NCBI RefSeq assembly: GCF_000373385.1
Contig: NZ_KB891333.1
Location: 96,823-160,822, forward strand
Direction: 5' to 3'
DNA length: 64,000 nt
From: Thiobacillus thioparus DSM 505
Lineage (GTDB): Bacteria; Pseudomonadota; Gammaproteobacteria; Burkholderiales; Thiobacillaceae
How positions within the stretch are numbered: the stretch's first letter is position 1; every line of letters starts with the position of its first letter. Below, piece by piece: positions 44,650-53,769 of this stretch. The translations under genes and the position numbers were made by a program. Under the pieces are notes generated by a model. The model was given only the letters and a program-made list of their open reading frames with translations, searched no databases and had not been told where the DNA came from.

Positions 44650-45417
44650 ATGGCTTCTCCATCCGAGCAACATGACCTCCATTCCTCCGAACACGAAGGC
44701 CAGTTGGCACGCTTTACCCTGCATTCACGCACGGAAATACTCTTCCTGCTGCGTGCGATCCAGAAACGCAAGCTACTGGTCAATCTCGATCTGCCGGGCA
44801 GTCGGCAGATCATCGTCACCTCGGTGCTCAAGGTGAATGAATCCAGCCACACCCTGATCCTCGACAGTGCCCGAGGCGACGCGCTCAACCACGAGTTGCT
44901 CTCCGGCAAGGGCGCGGAGTTCGTCACCCAGCTCGACGGGGTGTCCATCACCTTTGCCACCGGCCCAGTGACCTTGTGCGAATACGAGAAGCTGCCGGCG
45001 CTGCGCATCGCCCTGCCGCGCTCGATCATTCGCCTGCAGCGGCGCGAGCATTTCAGGGTGCCCATGCCCATCGCCAACCCGGTCAGGTGCATCGTACCCG
45101 CCCTCTCGACGGAGGATAACGAACCGATCTCCGTGCACATCGTGGATATCGGCTGCGGCGGCGTGGCGCTGGCCGACACCAGCGGACGCCTCGGCAATGC
45201 GGCCGGCCGCATCATGCCCGATTGCAAACTGCTGCTGCCCGAGACGGAAGCGATCGTGACCACCCTCGAGGTTCGCAATTCGGCCCAGATACGCTTGCAG
45301 AACGGTGCGTTCCAGACGCGTCTGGGCTGCAAGTTCATTAATCTACCCAACGACATGGCGGCCAAGCTGCAACGCTTTGTCATGGATATCGAGCGTGCGC
45401 GGCGAAACAGCCTCTAA
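44650..45417 (+). CDS. PilZ-domain flagellar brake protein (YcgR-like)
   Basis: The protein has 255 residues. An N-terminal YcgR domain (about 15-120, FTLHSRTEILFLLRAIQKR) precedes a PilZ domain from about 130. The c-di-GMP motif is RRQ/REHFR-like (LQRREHFRVPMP) with the second part DIGCGGVAL (DxSxxG form with C for S). YcgR binds c-di-GMP and slows the motor through FliG/FliM or MotA. The ATG at 44650 has no good ribosome site, so coupling to the gene before it, which ends five bases earlier, is likely. A cyclase is encoded at 38098. Confidence 0.9.
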   Translation: MASPSEQHDLHSSEHEGQLARFTLHSRTEILFLLRAIQKRKLLVNLDLPGSRQIIVTSVLKVNESSHTLILDSARGDALNHELLSGKGAEFVTQLDGVSITFATGPVTLCEYEKLPALRIALPRSIIRLQRREHFRVPMPIANPVRCIVPALSTEDNEPISVHIVDIGCGGVALADTSGRLGNAAGRIMPDCKLLLPETEAIVTTLEVRNSAQIRLQNGAFQTRLGCKFINLPNDMAAKLQRFVMDIERARRNSL

Positions 45418-45460
45418 ACCGCACGCCCACCCTACATGAACGCTTCAAGGAGATACCGCC

Positions 45461-46420
45461 ATGCAAACGATCCAGCAGGAAATTGACGAACGGACCAATC
45501 TGACCAGTTCCAACAAACTGGAACTGCTGCTGTTTCGTCTGGGCGAGGACCCTGGTCTCGACCGCAACGAGCTGTTCGGCATCAATGTCTTCAAGATTCG
45601 CGAAATCATCCCCATGCCGACCATCACGGCCGTCGCCGGATCGCCCCCCCACATGATGGGTGTGGTCGACCTGCGCGGCCAGATCCTGCCGGTCATCGAT
45701 CTGCCTGCCGTGGCGGGCTGCACCCCGAAAACGGGGCTGAACATACTGCTGATCACCGAATACGCCCGCAGCACGCAAGCCTTCGCCGTCGAATCGGTCG
45801 AGGACATCGTGCGGCTCGACTGGCGCCAGGTGCTGTCTGCCGAAGGCAATGGCGCGAGCGGCATGGTCACCAGCATCGCCCGCCTGGACGGCGAGAACAG
45901 CGATCGTCTGGCCCAGGTGCTCGACGTGGAAACGATCCTGCGCCAGGTCATGCCGTCGACCGAACTGGAAATCGATCCCGACACTATCGGTCCGCATGTC
46001 GACCTCAAACCCGGCACCGTCATCCTGGCGGCTGACGATTCGCTGATCGCGCGCACCATGATCGAGCAAGGGCTCGAGGCCATGGGCCTGCCCTACATCA
46101 TGTGCAAGACCGGAAAGGAAGCCTGGGACCAGTTGCAGGCCTTTTCCGCCAAGGCACAGGATGAAGGAAAAACCGTCCACGACCGGGTCGCTCTGGTACT
46201 GACCGATCTGGAAATGCCCGAGATGGATGGTTTCACACTGACCCGCAACATCAAGCAGGATCCGCGTTTCAGCGCCATTCCCGTGGTGATCCACTCCTCG
46301 CTGACCGGTTCGACCAACGAGGCGCACGTCAAAAAGGTCGGTGCAGATGCTTATGTCGCGAAATTCGTCGCCGAGGACCTGGCGAATGCGTTACGCCAGG
46401 CGCTGAGCACAGTGCACTGA
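45461..46420 (+). CDS. cheV: Chemotaxis protein CheV (CheW-receiver fusion)
   Basis: The protein has 319 residues. The CheW domain spans about 20-165 (LLLFRLGEDPGLDRNELFGI, VVDLRGQILPVIDLP). The receiver domain spans about 180-315 (VILAADDSLIARTMIEQGLE, phospho-acceptor in LVLTDLEMPEMDG, conserved lysine in AYVAKF). CheV couples receptors to CheA and dampens signalling when phosphorylated. AGGAGA precedes the ATG. It is followed by a repeat and a terminator. Confidence 0.95.
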   Translation: MQTIQQEIDERTNLTSSNKLELLLFRLGEDPGLDRNELFGINVFKIREIIPMPTITAVAGSPPHMMGVVDLRGQILPVIDLPAVAGCTPKTGLNILLITEYARSTQAFAVESVEDIVRLDWRQVLSAEGNGASGMVTSIARLDGENSDRLAQVLDVETILRQVMPSTELEIDPDTIGPHVDLKPGTVILAADDSLIARTMIEQGLEAMGLPYIMCKTGKEAWDQLQAFSAKAQDEGKTVHDRVALVLTDLEMPEMDGFTLTRNIKQDPRFSAIPVVIHSSLTGSTNEAHVKKVGADAYVAKFVAEDLANALRQALSTVH

Positions 46421-46424
46421 GATG

Positions 46425-46493
46425 CAAGTTGCAAGAAGTCTATGTCCAGGACTGAAACCTGGGCGCCGCGTGAACCCTGCATCTTGCAACTTG
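46425..46493. repeat. Inverted repeat CAAGTTGCAAG / CTTGCAACTTG after cheV
   Basis: Perfect 11-base arms at 46425-46435 and 46483-46493 flank a 47-base spacer. The arm sequence resembles the long palindrome at 37937-37988, so both are probably copies of one dispersed palindromic repeat. Confidence 0.65.
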
Positions 46494-46495
46494 AA

Positions 46496-46526
46496 GCCCC
46501 CCGCTGCGCGGGGGGCGCTCTGTTTT
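46496..46526 (+). terminator. cheV: Rho-independent terminator after cheV
   Basis: The stem GCCCCCCGC / GCGGGGGGC has a 3-base loop (46496-46516) and is followed by GCTCTGTTTTA. It lies between the convergent cheV and fliE genes. Confidence 0.88.
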
Positions 46527-46884
46527 AGATGCCCATGTTCATGATTTCCTGATAAGCGGACACCAGCTTGTTGCGCACCTGCACGGTCTGCTGGAAGGCA
46601 ATACTGGATTTCTGCAATGAAATCATGGCGTCGGAGAGGCTGACACTGGGATCCCCCATCTCGAAGCGGTCGGCCAGCTTCTTCGATTGCAACTGGACCT
46701 CGTTGACCTGGTCGAGCGAGGATTTCAGGGCCGACTGGAAATCGACCGCGCCTGTAGCCGGCTTGGCTTGAAGGGCGCCCTCGCCTACCGGATTGGCACC
46801 CCCGGGGGTGGCGCGGGCCGCGGCAGCCTTCAGCTGCGCCACCATCGCCTCGATCCTGCTGGTATCGATCATGCCTACGCTCAT
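46525..46884 (-). CDS. fliE: Flagellar basal body protein FliE
   Basis: The protein has 119 residues from the ATG at 46884 behind AAGGAGG. The C-terminal two thirds are conserved: VDFQSALKSSLDQVNEVQ, FEMGDPSVSLSDAMISLQKS, VQVRNKLVSAYQEIMNM. FliE joins the MS ring to the rod and is exported. It is divergent from fliF, a known arrangement in betaproteobacteria. Open frame upstream of 46884 is not supported by a ribosome site. Confidence 0.95.
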   Translation of the reverse strand: MSVGMIDTSRIEAMVAQLKAAAARATPGGANPVGEGALQAKPATGAVDFQSALKSSLDQVNEVQLQSKKLADRFEMGDPSVSLSDAMISLQKSSIAFQQTVQVRNKLVSAYQEIMNMGI

Positions 46885-47048
46885 TGTGCCCTCCTTGTCT
46901 GTCCAGGCGGTTTCCCACGTGCCCACCTTACCAGTCAGGCGGCAAGCCATAAGCGCGATAAGCGCCTGAAACCGGCTTCTATTCCCCCGATTGAAAACCG
47001 TTGCACTGCCGATAATTCGTTCACATAGCGACATCCTCATGGGATCAC

Positions 47049-47065
47049 ATGGCATGAATACGGCA
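47049..47065 (+). promoter_or_regulatory. Possible sigma-54 promoter of fliF
   Basis: ATGGCATGAATACGGCA keeps TGGCA and the downstream GC at sigma-54 spacing (10 of 14 defined positions). The start would be near 47077, 36 bases before fliF. Middle flagellar genes use sigma-54 in several proteobacteria. The 228-base fliE-fliF gap holds no other clear promoter. Confidence 0.4.
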
Positions 47066-47112
47066 ATCGAAAACAGGGCGCACCATGACGCCAGAACGAT
47101 AGGGGCAAGATA

Positions 47113-48744
47113 ATGGCGGGTGCAGGCGAAATGGTGGTTCCGGCCAACGTCATGGATTTCACGCGGACGGCCGGCGGACGAAAAATCATGTTGATGCTGG
47201 GCGCGGCCGCGGTCATCGCGGTCATGGCAGCCGTCTGGCTATGGGGCCAGCAGCCCGCTTATCGCGTCCTGTTCGCGAACTTCAGCGACCGCGACGGCGG
47301 TGCGATCGTCGCCGAGCTCGAGAAAATGAACATCCCCTACAAATACGCCGAAGGCGGCGGCGCCCTGCTGGTGCCGGCCGACCGCGTCCACGACGCACGC
47401 CTGAAACTGGCTGCGCAAGGCCTGCCCAAGGGCGGCAATGTCGGTTTCGAACTGATGGAGAACCAGAAGCTTGGGGCGTCGCAATTCCTCGAGCAGGTCA
47501 ATTTTCAGCGCGCAATGGAAGGCGAACTGGCCCGTTCGATCGAATCCCTCTCGGCGGTGCAGGCCGCACGCGTTCACCTGGCCATGCCCAAGGACTCGAT
47601 CTTCGTCTCCGAGCAGAAACAGCCCACTGCCTCGGTGCTGCTCAATCTGCATCCCGGCCGTGTGCTGGATGCGCAGCAGGTCAGCGCCATCGTGCACCTG
47701 GTCGCCAGCAGCGTTCCTGAACTCTCGCCGAAGAACGTGACCATCGTCGACCAGAACGGCAATCTGCTCTCCGATACGACCCGGACGGCCAGCGCAAACG
47801 GCATGGACCCGAGCCAGATCAAGTACGTGCAGGACTACCAGCAGAATGTCGCCAAGCGGATCGAATCCATCATCTCCCCCATCGTCGGCGCGGAAAACGT
47901 GCGGGCCGAAGCGACGGCCGACATGGACTTCTCGCGCAGCGAACAGGCGGTCGAATCCTACAAGCCGAACCAGACGCCCGATGCCATGGCCATCCGCAGC
48001 CAGCAGACCAGCGAATCGCAGAACGGCAGCGCCAGTCCCTCCGGTGTGCCGGGCGCACTGACCAACCAGCCGCCGGCCCCGGCCACCGCCCCAATCACGG
48101 TACCCGGTCAGAAGACCCCTGCCGCAGCCGTGCCGGCCGCCCCGACCACCAACACGCACAAGGATTCCACCGTCAACTATGAAGTCGACAAGACCATTCA
48201 ATATGTGCAGAAGGCGGGCGGCGGTCTGAAGCGCTTGTCGGTTGCCGTGGTCGTCAACTACCGCAAAACCGTCGACAAGGCCGGCAAGGTCGTCATGAAG
48301 CCGCTGAGCCCGGCAGAAATCACCCAGATCACCAATCTGGTCAAGGAAGCCATGGGCTACAACCAGGAACGCGGCGACACCCTCAACGTGGTGAACAGCT
48401 CCTTCGCAAGCCAGCCGGCGGAAATCATCCCCGACGTACCGCTGTGGAAGCAGCCCCAGACCCTCGACCTGGCCATGCAGACGGGCAAATACCTGCTGAT
48501 GGCCGTAGCGCTTCTGCTGCTGTATCTGCGCATGCTCAAGCCGATGCTGAAAAAGATCTCCGAGGCTCCTGCACTGCCTGCGCCTGGCCACGATGCCCAT
48601 CTGCACCACGGCGGCGGCGACATGATGGCGCTGCCTGGCCAGCGCAATTACCAGGAAAACCTCGCGCGCGCGCAGAAACTGGCCAACGAAGACCCGCGTG
48701 TCGTCGCCAACATCGTCAAAACCTGGGTAGGCAGCCATGAGTGA
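47113..48744 (+). CDS. fliF: Flagellar MS-ring protein FliF
   Basis: The protein has 543 residues. Two membrane helices flank the periplasmic part (residues 20-42, IMLMLGAAAVIAVMAAVWLW, and about 455-475, LLMAVALLLLYLRML). Ring-building motifs between them are YRVLFANFSDRDGGAIVAEL, the SecA/YscJ-like FELMENQKLGASQFLEQVNF, and SVNYEVDKTI-like TVNYEVDKTIQY. The C-terminal tail (EDPRVVANIVKTWV) binds FliG. The protein forms the inner-membrane base of the motor. The gene overlaps fliG by eight bases. Confidence 0.96.
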   Translation: MAGAGEMVVPANVMDFTRTAGGRKIMLMLGAAAVIAVMAAVWLWGQQPAYRVLFANFSDRDGGAIVAELEKMNIPYKYAEGGGALLVPADRVHDARLKLAAQGLPKGGNVGFELMENQKLGASQFLEQVNFQRAMEGELARSIESLSAVQAARVHLAMPKDSIFVSEQKQPTASVLLNLHPGRVLDAQQVSAIVHLVASSVPELSPKNVTIVDQNGNLLSDTTRTASANGMDPSQIKYVQDYQQNVAKRIESIISPIVGAENVRAEATADMDFSRSEQAVESYKPNQTPDAMAIRSQQTSESQNGSASPSGVPGALTNQPPAPATAPITVPGQKTPAAAVPAAPTTNTHKDSTVNYEVDKTIQYVQKAGGGLKRLSVAVVVNYRKTVDKAGKVVMKPLSPAEITQITNLVKEAMGYNQERGDTLNVVNSSFASQPAEIIPDVPLWKQPQTLDLAMQTGKYLLMAVALLLLYLRMLKPMLKKISEAPALPAPGHDAHLHHGGGDMMALPGQRNYQENLARAQKLANEDPRVVANIVKTWVGSHE

Positions 48745-49735
48745 TAACGGCATTACAAAAGGTGCAATCCTGATGCTCGCGCTGGGCGAGGAGGGTGCGT
48801 CGGAAGTCATGAAATACCTCGGCCCGCGTGAAGTGCAGAAGTTGGGCGAGGCGATGACCAGCATGAAGGCCATTCCACAGGAAGAGGTCGAAACCGTGCT
48901 GCACGATTTCAACAACGTGGCGGACCAGAATTCCTCGCTGGGCCTGGACTCGGACGACTACATCCGCAGCGTATTGAAGAAGGCCCTGGGCGACGACAAG
49001 GCGAACTCGCTGCTCAACCGCATTCTCGGCGGCGGCGGCGATGCCAGTGGCATCGAAAGCCTGAAGTGGATGGACGCCGAATCGGTGGCCGATCTCATCC
49101 ACAGCGAACATCCGCAGACCATTGCGACCATCCTCGTGCACCTGGAACGCGACCAGGCCTGCGAGGTGCTGGGCTGCTTCACCGAGCGCCTGCGCAACGA
49201 CGTGCTGCTGCGCATCGCCACGCTTTCCGGCGTGCAGCCCGCGGCCTTGCGCGAACTGAACGACGTCCTGACCAAACTGCTGTCCGGCAGCGACGTCCTG
49301 AAGAAACAGCCGATGGGCGGCACGCGCGCGGCCGCCGACATCCTCAACTTCATGAGCGGCGACAACGAGCAGTCCGCCATGGAGTACCTGAAGAGCTACG
49401 ACCCCGACATGGCGCAGAAGATCATGGACGAGATGTTCGTGTTCGAGAACATCATGGACATCGAGGATCGCGGCGTCCAGCTGTTGCTGCGCGAAGTGCA
49501 GTCCGACTCGCTCATCATCGCGCTCAAGGGCGCGTCGGAGGAGATGCGCGAGAAAATCTTCAAGAATATGTCGCAGCGTGCCGCTGAAATGATGCGGGAA
49601 GACCTGGAATCCAAGGGCCCGGTGCGCCTGTCCGAGGTCGAGGCGCAGCAGAAGGAAATCCTGATGATCGTCCGCCGCCTGGCCGACGAAGGCCAGATCT
49701 CGCTGGGCGCCAAGGGAGAGGAACAGTATGTTTAG
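48737..49735 (+). CDS. fliG: Flagellar motor switch protein FliG
   Basis: The protein has 332 residues, full length. Three domains are visible: N-terminal (GAILMLALGEEGASEVMKYL), middle with EHPQTIATILVHL, and C-terminal with the charged torque helix (DIEDRGVQLLLREVQSDSLI) and SQRAAEMMREDLE. It meets the stators and transmits torque. Its TAG stop lies in TATGTTTAG, where the ancestral fliH start also sits. A 257-base palindromic element follows four bases after the stop. Confidence 0.96.
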   Translation: MSDNGITKGAILMLALGEEGASEVMKYLGPREVQKLGEAMTSMKAIPQEEVETVLHDFNNVADQNSSLGLDSDDYIRSVLKKALGDDKANSLLNRILGGGGDASGIESLKWMDAESVADLIHSEHPQTIATILVHLERDQACEVLGCFTERLRNDVLLRIATLSGVQPAALRELNDVLTKLLSGSDVLKKQPMGGTRAAADILNFMSGDNEQSAMEYLKSYDPDMAQKIMDEMFVFENIMDIEDRGVQLLLREVQSDSLIIALKGASEEMREKIFKNMSQRAAEMMREDLESKGPVRLSEVEAQQKEILMIVRRLADEGQISLGAKGEEQYV

Positions 49736-49979
49736 CAGCTTGTCTGGCTGTATTCGTCGTGTGCGTTGTCGCCAGAAAGCGATGGATGCAAGGCACGGCG
49801 CGACGGCAAGGGCCATTCCCTTGCCTAGCGCCGTAACGCAGCAGACGCGCTTTCTGGCGACAACCCGAAGGGCCGGGCCGCTACGGGCGCATTGCGGCGT
49901 TACGGGCCGCTTGTTGTGGGTGGCACAACGGCGCTCCCCGCGCCTTGCACTGCATCCCGTAGAGGCCCGGCGCGCATGA
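49728..49979 (+). CDS. Truncated leader ORF: old fliH start running into the inserted element
   Basis: ATG at 49728 overlaps the fliG stop and has GGAGAGG upstream. It gives 83 codons: MFSS from the old fliH, then translation of the element. It ends at a TGA (49977-49979) that overlaps the new fliH ATG as ATGA. The peptide is basic and cysteine-containing and looks non-functional. Its use may be to couple translation from fliG into fliH. Not a classical gene. Confidence 0.45.
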   Translation: MFSSLSGCIRRVRCRQKAMDARHGATARAIPLPSAVTQQTRFLATTRRAGPLRAHCGVTGRLLWVAQRRSPRLALHPVEARRA

Positions 49980-49996
49980 CGAATACAACCAGACAA
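49740..49996. mobile_element. 257-bp MITE-like palindromic element inserted in fliH
   Basis: The terminal inverted repeats are 26 bases with three mismatches (49740-49765 and 49971-49996, both beginning TTGTCTGG). Inside are two large hairpins: a perfect 17-base pair of arms (49765-49781 / 49848-49864, core TTGTCGCCAGAAAGCG) and a 15-base pair with one mismatch (49873-49887 / 49956-49970). It carries no transposase. Cutting it out exactly rejoins ATG TTT AGC AGC to ACT GCC AAC GTC in frame with fliH. No clear target duplication is seen. Confidence 0.8.
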
Positions 49997-50635
49997 ACTG
50001 CCAACGTCATGTCCAGCGTGGACCAGGCCGCCTGCCAGCCCTGGGAGATGACCAGCTTCGATGCCCACCTGCATCCGGCAAAGCATGCCGGCCATACCGC
50101 CGTCGTCCTGCCGACGATCGAGCAGATCACCGCCATCCAGGAACAGGCGCGGCAGGAAGGCTACCAGGCCGGCCATGCCGAAGGACTCGCCGCCGGACGT
50201 GAGGAGTCCGCCCGCGAAGCGGCCCGGCTGCACGATCTGGCCAACACCTTCTCGGTCGAGGTCGCCCAGGCCGATGAAATCATCTCCCAGCAAATTCTCG
50301 ACCTGTCGATCGATCTGGCCCGTGCATTGTTGAAATCGGCGCTGGCGATCCGTCCCGAGCTGGTCATTCCCATCGTCAAGGAAGCGGTACGCTACCTGCC
50401 GGTTCTGCACCAGCCGGCCCTGCTGTTCCTGAATCCGTCCGACGCCTTGCTGGTCAAGGCAAGAATCGGCGACGAACTCGAAAAAATGGGCTGGCAACTT
50501 GCCGACGACGGGCAACTCGAACCCGGCGGTTGCCGCGTGGAAACGGCCAGCAACCAGATCGATGCCTCGCTGCCCACCCGCTGGCAGCGCCTGACCGCAG
50601 CGCTCAGCAAGAACTCGGACTGGCTGGCCGCCTGA
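49976..50635 (+). CDS. fliH: Flagellar export ATPase regulator FliH
   Basis: The protein has 219 residues if started at 49976. FliH features are PWEMTSFDA near the start, the GxxxG-rich helix ([18 protein letters not shown]), and the C-terminal region with [16 protein letters not shown] and [17 protein letters not shown]. It binds FliI and places it at the export gate. The current N-terminus (MTNTTRQ) is encoded by the terminal repeat of the inserted element. The ancestral start was probably 49728, and an internal ATG at 50009 is another possibility. The end overlaps fliI by one base. Confidence 0.9.
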   Translation: MTNTTRQTANVMSSVDQAACQPWEMTSFDAHLHPAKHAGHTAVVLPTIEQITAIQEQARQEGYQAGHAEGLAAGREESAREAARLHDLANTFSVEVAQADEIISQQILDLSIDLARALLKSALAIRPELVIPIVKEAVRYLPVLHQPALLFLNPSDALLVKARIGDELEKMGWQLADDGQLEPGGCRVETASNQIDASLPTRWQRLTAALSKNSDWLAA

Positions 50636-52041
50636 TGGATATGGACACGCATGCCCACAGCACCCGCTGGAAGGCCTACCTGCAGGACTGCGGGGAATTG
50701 CTGGCGATCGCCGAGCCCATGCAGATATCCGGCCGCGTCACCCGGGTGGCCGGGCTGGTGATGGAGGCCGTCGGACTGAAACTGCCAGTCGGCAGCGCCT
50801 GTACCGTGCCGCTTCCCAACGGCTCAAATCTTGAAGCCGAGGTGGTGGGATTCGCCGGGGATCATGTGTTCCTCATGCCGCAAAGCGACGTCGAGGGCAT
50901 CGTCCCCGGCGCACGCGTGTTCCCGGTGGAAGTCATTCCCACCCTGCCCCGCGCCGGCCAGGTCAATCATCCGCGCCGGCGGCCCAGCGACCGCACCCGC
51001 CATCTGCCGGTCGGCGAGGGATTGTTGGGGCGCGTGCTCGACAGCGGCGGCCGTCCGCTCGACGGTCTCGGCCCGGTCCACGCCTCGGCTACTGCGCCGC
51101 TCAACAATCGCGCCGCCAACCCGCTGGCGCGCGCCCCCATCACCGACATCCTCGATGTCGGCGTACGCGCCATCAACAGCATGCTGACCGTCGGCCGTGG
51201 TCAGCGCATGGGCCTGTTCGCCGGTTCCGGCGTCGGCAAGAGCGTGCTGCTCGGCATGATGGCGCGCTACACCAGCGCGGACGTGATCGTGGTCGGCCTG
51301 ATCGGCGAACGCGGCCGCGAGGTCAAGGAATTCATCGAGCAGATCCTCGGCGAGGAAGGCCTGGCGCGCGCCGTGGTGGTCGCCGCGCCGGCCGACACGC
51401 CGCCGTTGATGCGCTTGCAGGGTGCGGCGTACGCCACCTCGATCGCCGAGCATTTCCGCGACCAGGGCAAGAATGTGCTGCTGATCATGGATTCGCTCAC
51501 CCGCTATGCCATGGCGCAACGCGAGATCGCCCTGGCGATCGGCGAGCCGCCTGCGACCAAGGGCTACCCGCCTTCGGTGTTCGCCAAGCTGCCGGCGCTG
51601 GTCGAACGCGCCGGCAACGGCAAGCCGGGCGGCGGCTCGATCACCGCCTTCTATACTGTGCTCACCGAAGGCGACGACCAGCAGGATCCGATCGCCGATG
51701 CCGCGCGCGCCATTCTCGACGGCCACATCGTGCTGGATCGCTCGCTGGCCGAGAGCGGGCACTACCCGGCCATCAACATCGAGCAGTCGATCAGCCGCGC
51801 CATGCACAGCATCACGACGCTGGAGCAGCAGCAACTCGCGCGCCGTCTGAAGAAACTGTATTCACGCTACGAGCGCAGCCGCGACCTGATCAACGTCGGT
51901 GCCTACGCGGCCGGCACCGACCCGTTGCTGGACGAGGCCATCCGGCTGCAAACCGGCATGGAGGCCTTTCTTCAGCAAGCCATTCACGAACGCGCCGACG
52001 TCCAGGAAAGCCTGACCGACCTCGCAGCCCTGTTCCAATAA
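50635..52041 (+). CDS. fliI: Flagellum-specific export ATPase FliI
   Basis: The protein has 468 residues. It is an F1-beta-like hexameric ATPase with Walker [16 protein letters not shown] (about 195-209), Walker [13 protein letters not shown], and the family motif [15 protein letters not shown]. It powers or primes type III export together with FliH and FliJ. It starts at the ATG overlapping the fliH stop (TGATG). The ATG at 50641 is a close alternative. Confidence 0.96.
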   Translation: MDMDTHAHSTRWKAYLQDCGELLAIAEPMQISGRVTRVAGLVMEAVGLKLPVGSACTVPLPNGSNLEAEVVGFAGDHVFLMPQSDVEGIVPGARVFPVEVIPTLPRAGQVNHPRRRPSDRTRHLPVGEGLLGRVLDSGGRPLDGLGPVHASATAPLNNRAANPLARAPITDILDVGVRAINSMLTVGRGQRMGLFAGSGVGKSVLLGMMARYTSADVIVVGLIGERGREVKEFIEQILGEEGLARAVVVAAPADTPPLMRLQGAAYATSIAEHFRDQGKNVLLIMDSLTRYAMAQREIALAIGEPPATKGYPPSVFAKLPALVERAGNGKPGGGSITAFYTVLTEGDDQQDPIADAARAILDGHIVLDRSLAESGHYPAINIEQSISRAMHSITTLEQQQLARRLKKLYSRYERSRDLINVGAYAAGTDPLLDEAIRLQTGMEAFLQQAIHERADVQESLTDLAALFQ

Positions 52042-52068
52042 CCACCTCCGACGAATCGAGCACATTGA

Positions 52069-52518
52069 ATGGCTTCTCCCTCCGCCCTCAACACCCTGAT
52101 CGACCTGGCGCACAAGGAAACCGACGAGGCCGCCAAGCAGCTGGGCCTCGCCCTGCGCGTCGGCGACGAAGCGGTGCAGAAACTCGATCTGCTGTTGCAG
52201 TACCGCAACGACTATGCGGAACGCTGCCAGAGCAATCTGACCAGCGGGATCAGTACGACGCATTTCAACAACTTCCAGATGTTCATGCACAAGCTCGACC
52301 ACGCCATCTCGGGCCAGCAGAAGGTCGTCAACGACACCCAACTGCGGATTGCCCAGGCGCGGGCCGCCTGGCAGGCCTGCGAGCAGAAGAAAATGTCCTT
52401 CGTCACGCTGGCCGAACGCGCGAACAAGGAACAGTCCCGCCGCGAACTGTGGCGCGACCAGAAGCAGAACGACGAGCATGCCGCCCGGCGCTCGCAACAC
52501 AAAAGAACTCCTTCCTGA
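52069..52518 (+). CDS. fliJ: Flagellar export protein FliJ
   Basis: The protein has 149 residues and is an almost continuous antiparallel coiled coil (LNTLIDLAHKETDEAAKQL; LLLQYRNDYAERCQSNL; ARAAWQACEQKKMSFVTLAE) with a charged C-terminus. It is a general chaperone and stalk-like partner of FliI. The order fliI-fliJ-fliK is usual. Confidence 0.93.
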   Translation: MASPSALNTLIDLAHKETDEAAKQLGLALRVGDEAVQKLDLLLQYRNDYAERCQSNLTSGISTTHFNNFQMFMHKLDHAISGQQKVVNDTQLRIAQARAAWQACEQKKMSFVTLAERANKEQSRRELWRDQKQNDEHAARRSQHKRTPS

Positions 52519-52533
52519 GACAGGACCGACGCC

Positions 52534-53769
52534 ATGAATGCGACCCCCATGAATCCCACGTCCGGCAATGCCGTTCAGTCCGCGCCGCAGGCCGGAAAAT
52601 CGGCAGACGCCAGTACGCCGGACGTTCCGTTCAGCCAGGTGCTGTCCAGCGAGATCGCCCAGACCCGCAAAAGCGAGGCGCCTCAGGACAGCGGCAATGC
52701 CGATGCAAAGCCGGATCCGGCCGCTTCCCGCCCTGCCGGGTCAGCCGAAGGCAAGACCGATTCCAAGCAGCCGATCCAGGCGGGCGAGAAAACCGAGCGC
52801 GACCATGACAAGAAAGGTGAGACGGACACGGCAGAGACAGCCACAGTCGCACCGGAAACCCTGCTCGGTCTGCCGATCGGCCCGGATGCATTCAAGCCGA
52901 CGGTGGGCCCCGTCGGGACGAAAGCCGCAGAAGGTGTCGTTTCGGAAACGGCACCCGACCGCGGTGCGACTGCCGGCCCTGCCCTGGGTGCACCGGGCGT
53001 ATCCGCCCAGGATGCCCGCAAGGGCCGCGCCATTCCACTCACGCAGACCATGCAACAAGCCGCGCAGCACGATGCCCGCCAAGCCGGTAGCGAACACGGC
53101 ACGCAGAAACTCGACCCGCGCCTTGCCAGACAGGAAGACATGCACGCAGCCGGGGCAGCCCGGACCGCCGCGCCGGCCGATGCCGCCGCCGCGTTCCAGG
53201 GACAACTGGCGGCCGCCCGACACGCCGACGCCGTGAAGACCGACGTTCCATCGGATCTCGTCGGCAATCCTGCACTGCGGACGACCCCGCACGCATCGAT
53301 CGACACCCAGTTCGCGCCGGCCAACGCGTCGTCCTCCCGCTTGGCACCCTCCGTCGGTACGGCGGCCTGGGGCCAGGCGCTGGGCGAGAAGCTGGTGTGG
53401 ATGGCCGCGGGCACCCAGCAAACCGCCTCGCTCACGCTCAACCCGCCCAATCTCGGACCGCTGCAGATTGTGGTGCATGTCACCAACGACCAGGCCACGG
53501 CCAGCTTCTTCTCGGCCCAGCCCGAAGTGCGCCAGGCACTGGAAGCGGCCTTCCCGCGGCTGCGCGAAATGATGAACGACGCCGGCATTCAGCTCGGACA
53601 GGCAACGGTCAGCGCGGATACACCGCAGCAAAACAGCACGCCCGACCGCCAGGCGCAACGCATCACGCTTCCGTTTTCCGGCGCCGACCATGCCGCATCG
53701 GCCGGCTTGCAGGCTGTTCAGACGCCGATCCGTCAATCCGGACGCGGCCTGGTCGACACCTTCGCCTAA
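52534..53769 (+). CDS. fliK: Flagellar hook-length control protein FliK
   Basis: The protein has 411 residues. The first 270 are low-complexity, rich in Ala, Pro, Gly and charged residues, as in the ruler part of FliK. The conserved C-terminal domain lies at about 285-370: LGEKLVWMAAGTQQTASLTL, NPPNLGPLQIVVHV and ASFFSAQPEVRQALEAAFP. It is exported, measures the hook and triggers FlhB switching. A shorter FliK-like protein is encoded at 43288. Confidence 0.94.
   Translation: MNATPMNPTSGNAVQSAPQAGKSADASTPDVPFSQVLSSEIAQTRKSEAPQDSGNADAKPDPAASRPAGSAEGKTDSKQPIQAGEKTERDHDKKGETDTAETATVAPETLLGLPIGPDAFKPTVGPVGTKAAEGVVSETAPDRGATAGPALGAPGVSAQDARKGRAIPLTQTMQQAAQHDARQAGSEHGTQKLDPRLARQEDMHAAGAARTAAPADAAAAFQGQLAAARHADAVKTDVPSDLVGNPALRTTPHASIDTQFAPANASSSRLAPSVGTAAWGQALGEKLVWMAAGTQQTASLTLNPPNLGPLQIVVHVTNDQATASFFSAQPEVRQALEAAFPRLREMMNDAGIQLGQATVSADTPQQNSTPDRQAQRITLPFSGADHAASAGLQAVQTPIRQSGRGLVDTFA

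Noticed and set aside
47008..47015. Perfect sigma-28 -10 box GCCGATAA between fliE and fliF
   Set aside because: No -35 box (TAAA) at the right distance upstream; the sigma-54-like site at 47049 is closer to fliF.
49740..49996. Whether the fliG-fliH insert is a CRISPR or an attachment site
   Set aside because: There are no spaced direct repeats or integrase gene; the structure is terminal inverted repeats plus hairpins, as in MITEs.
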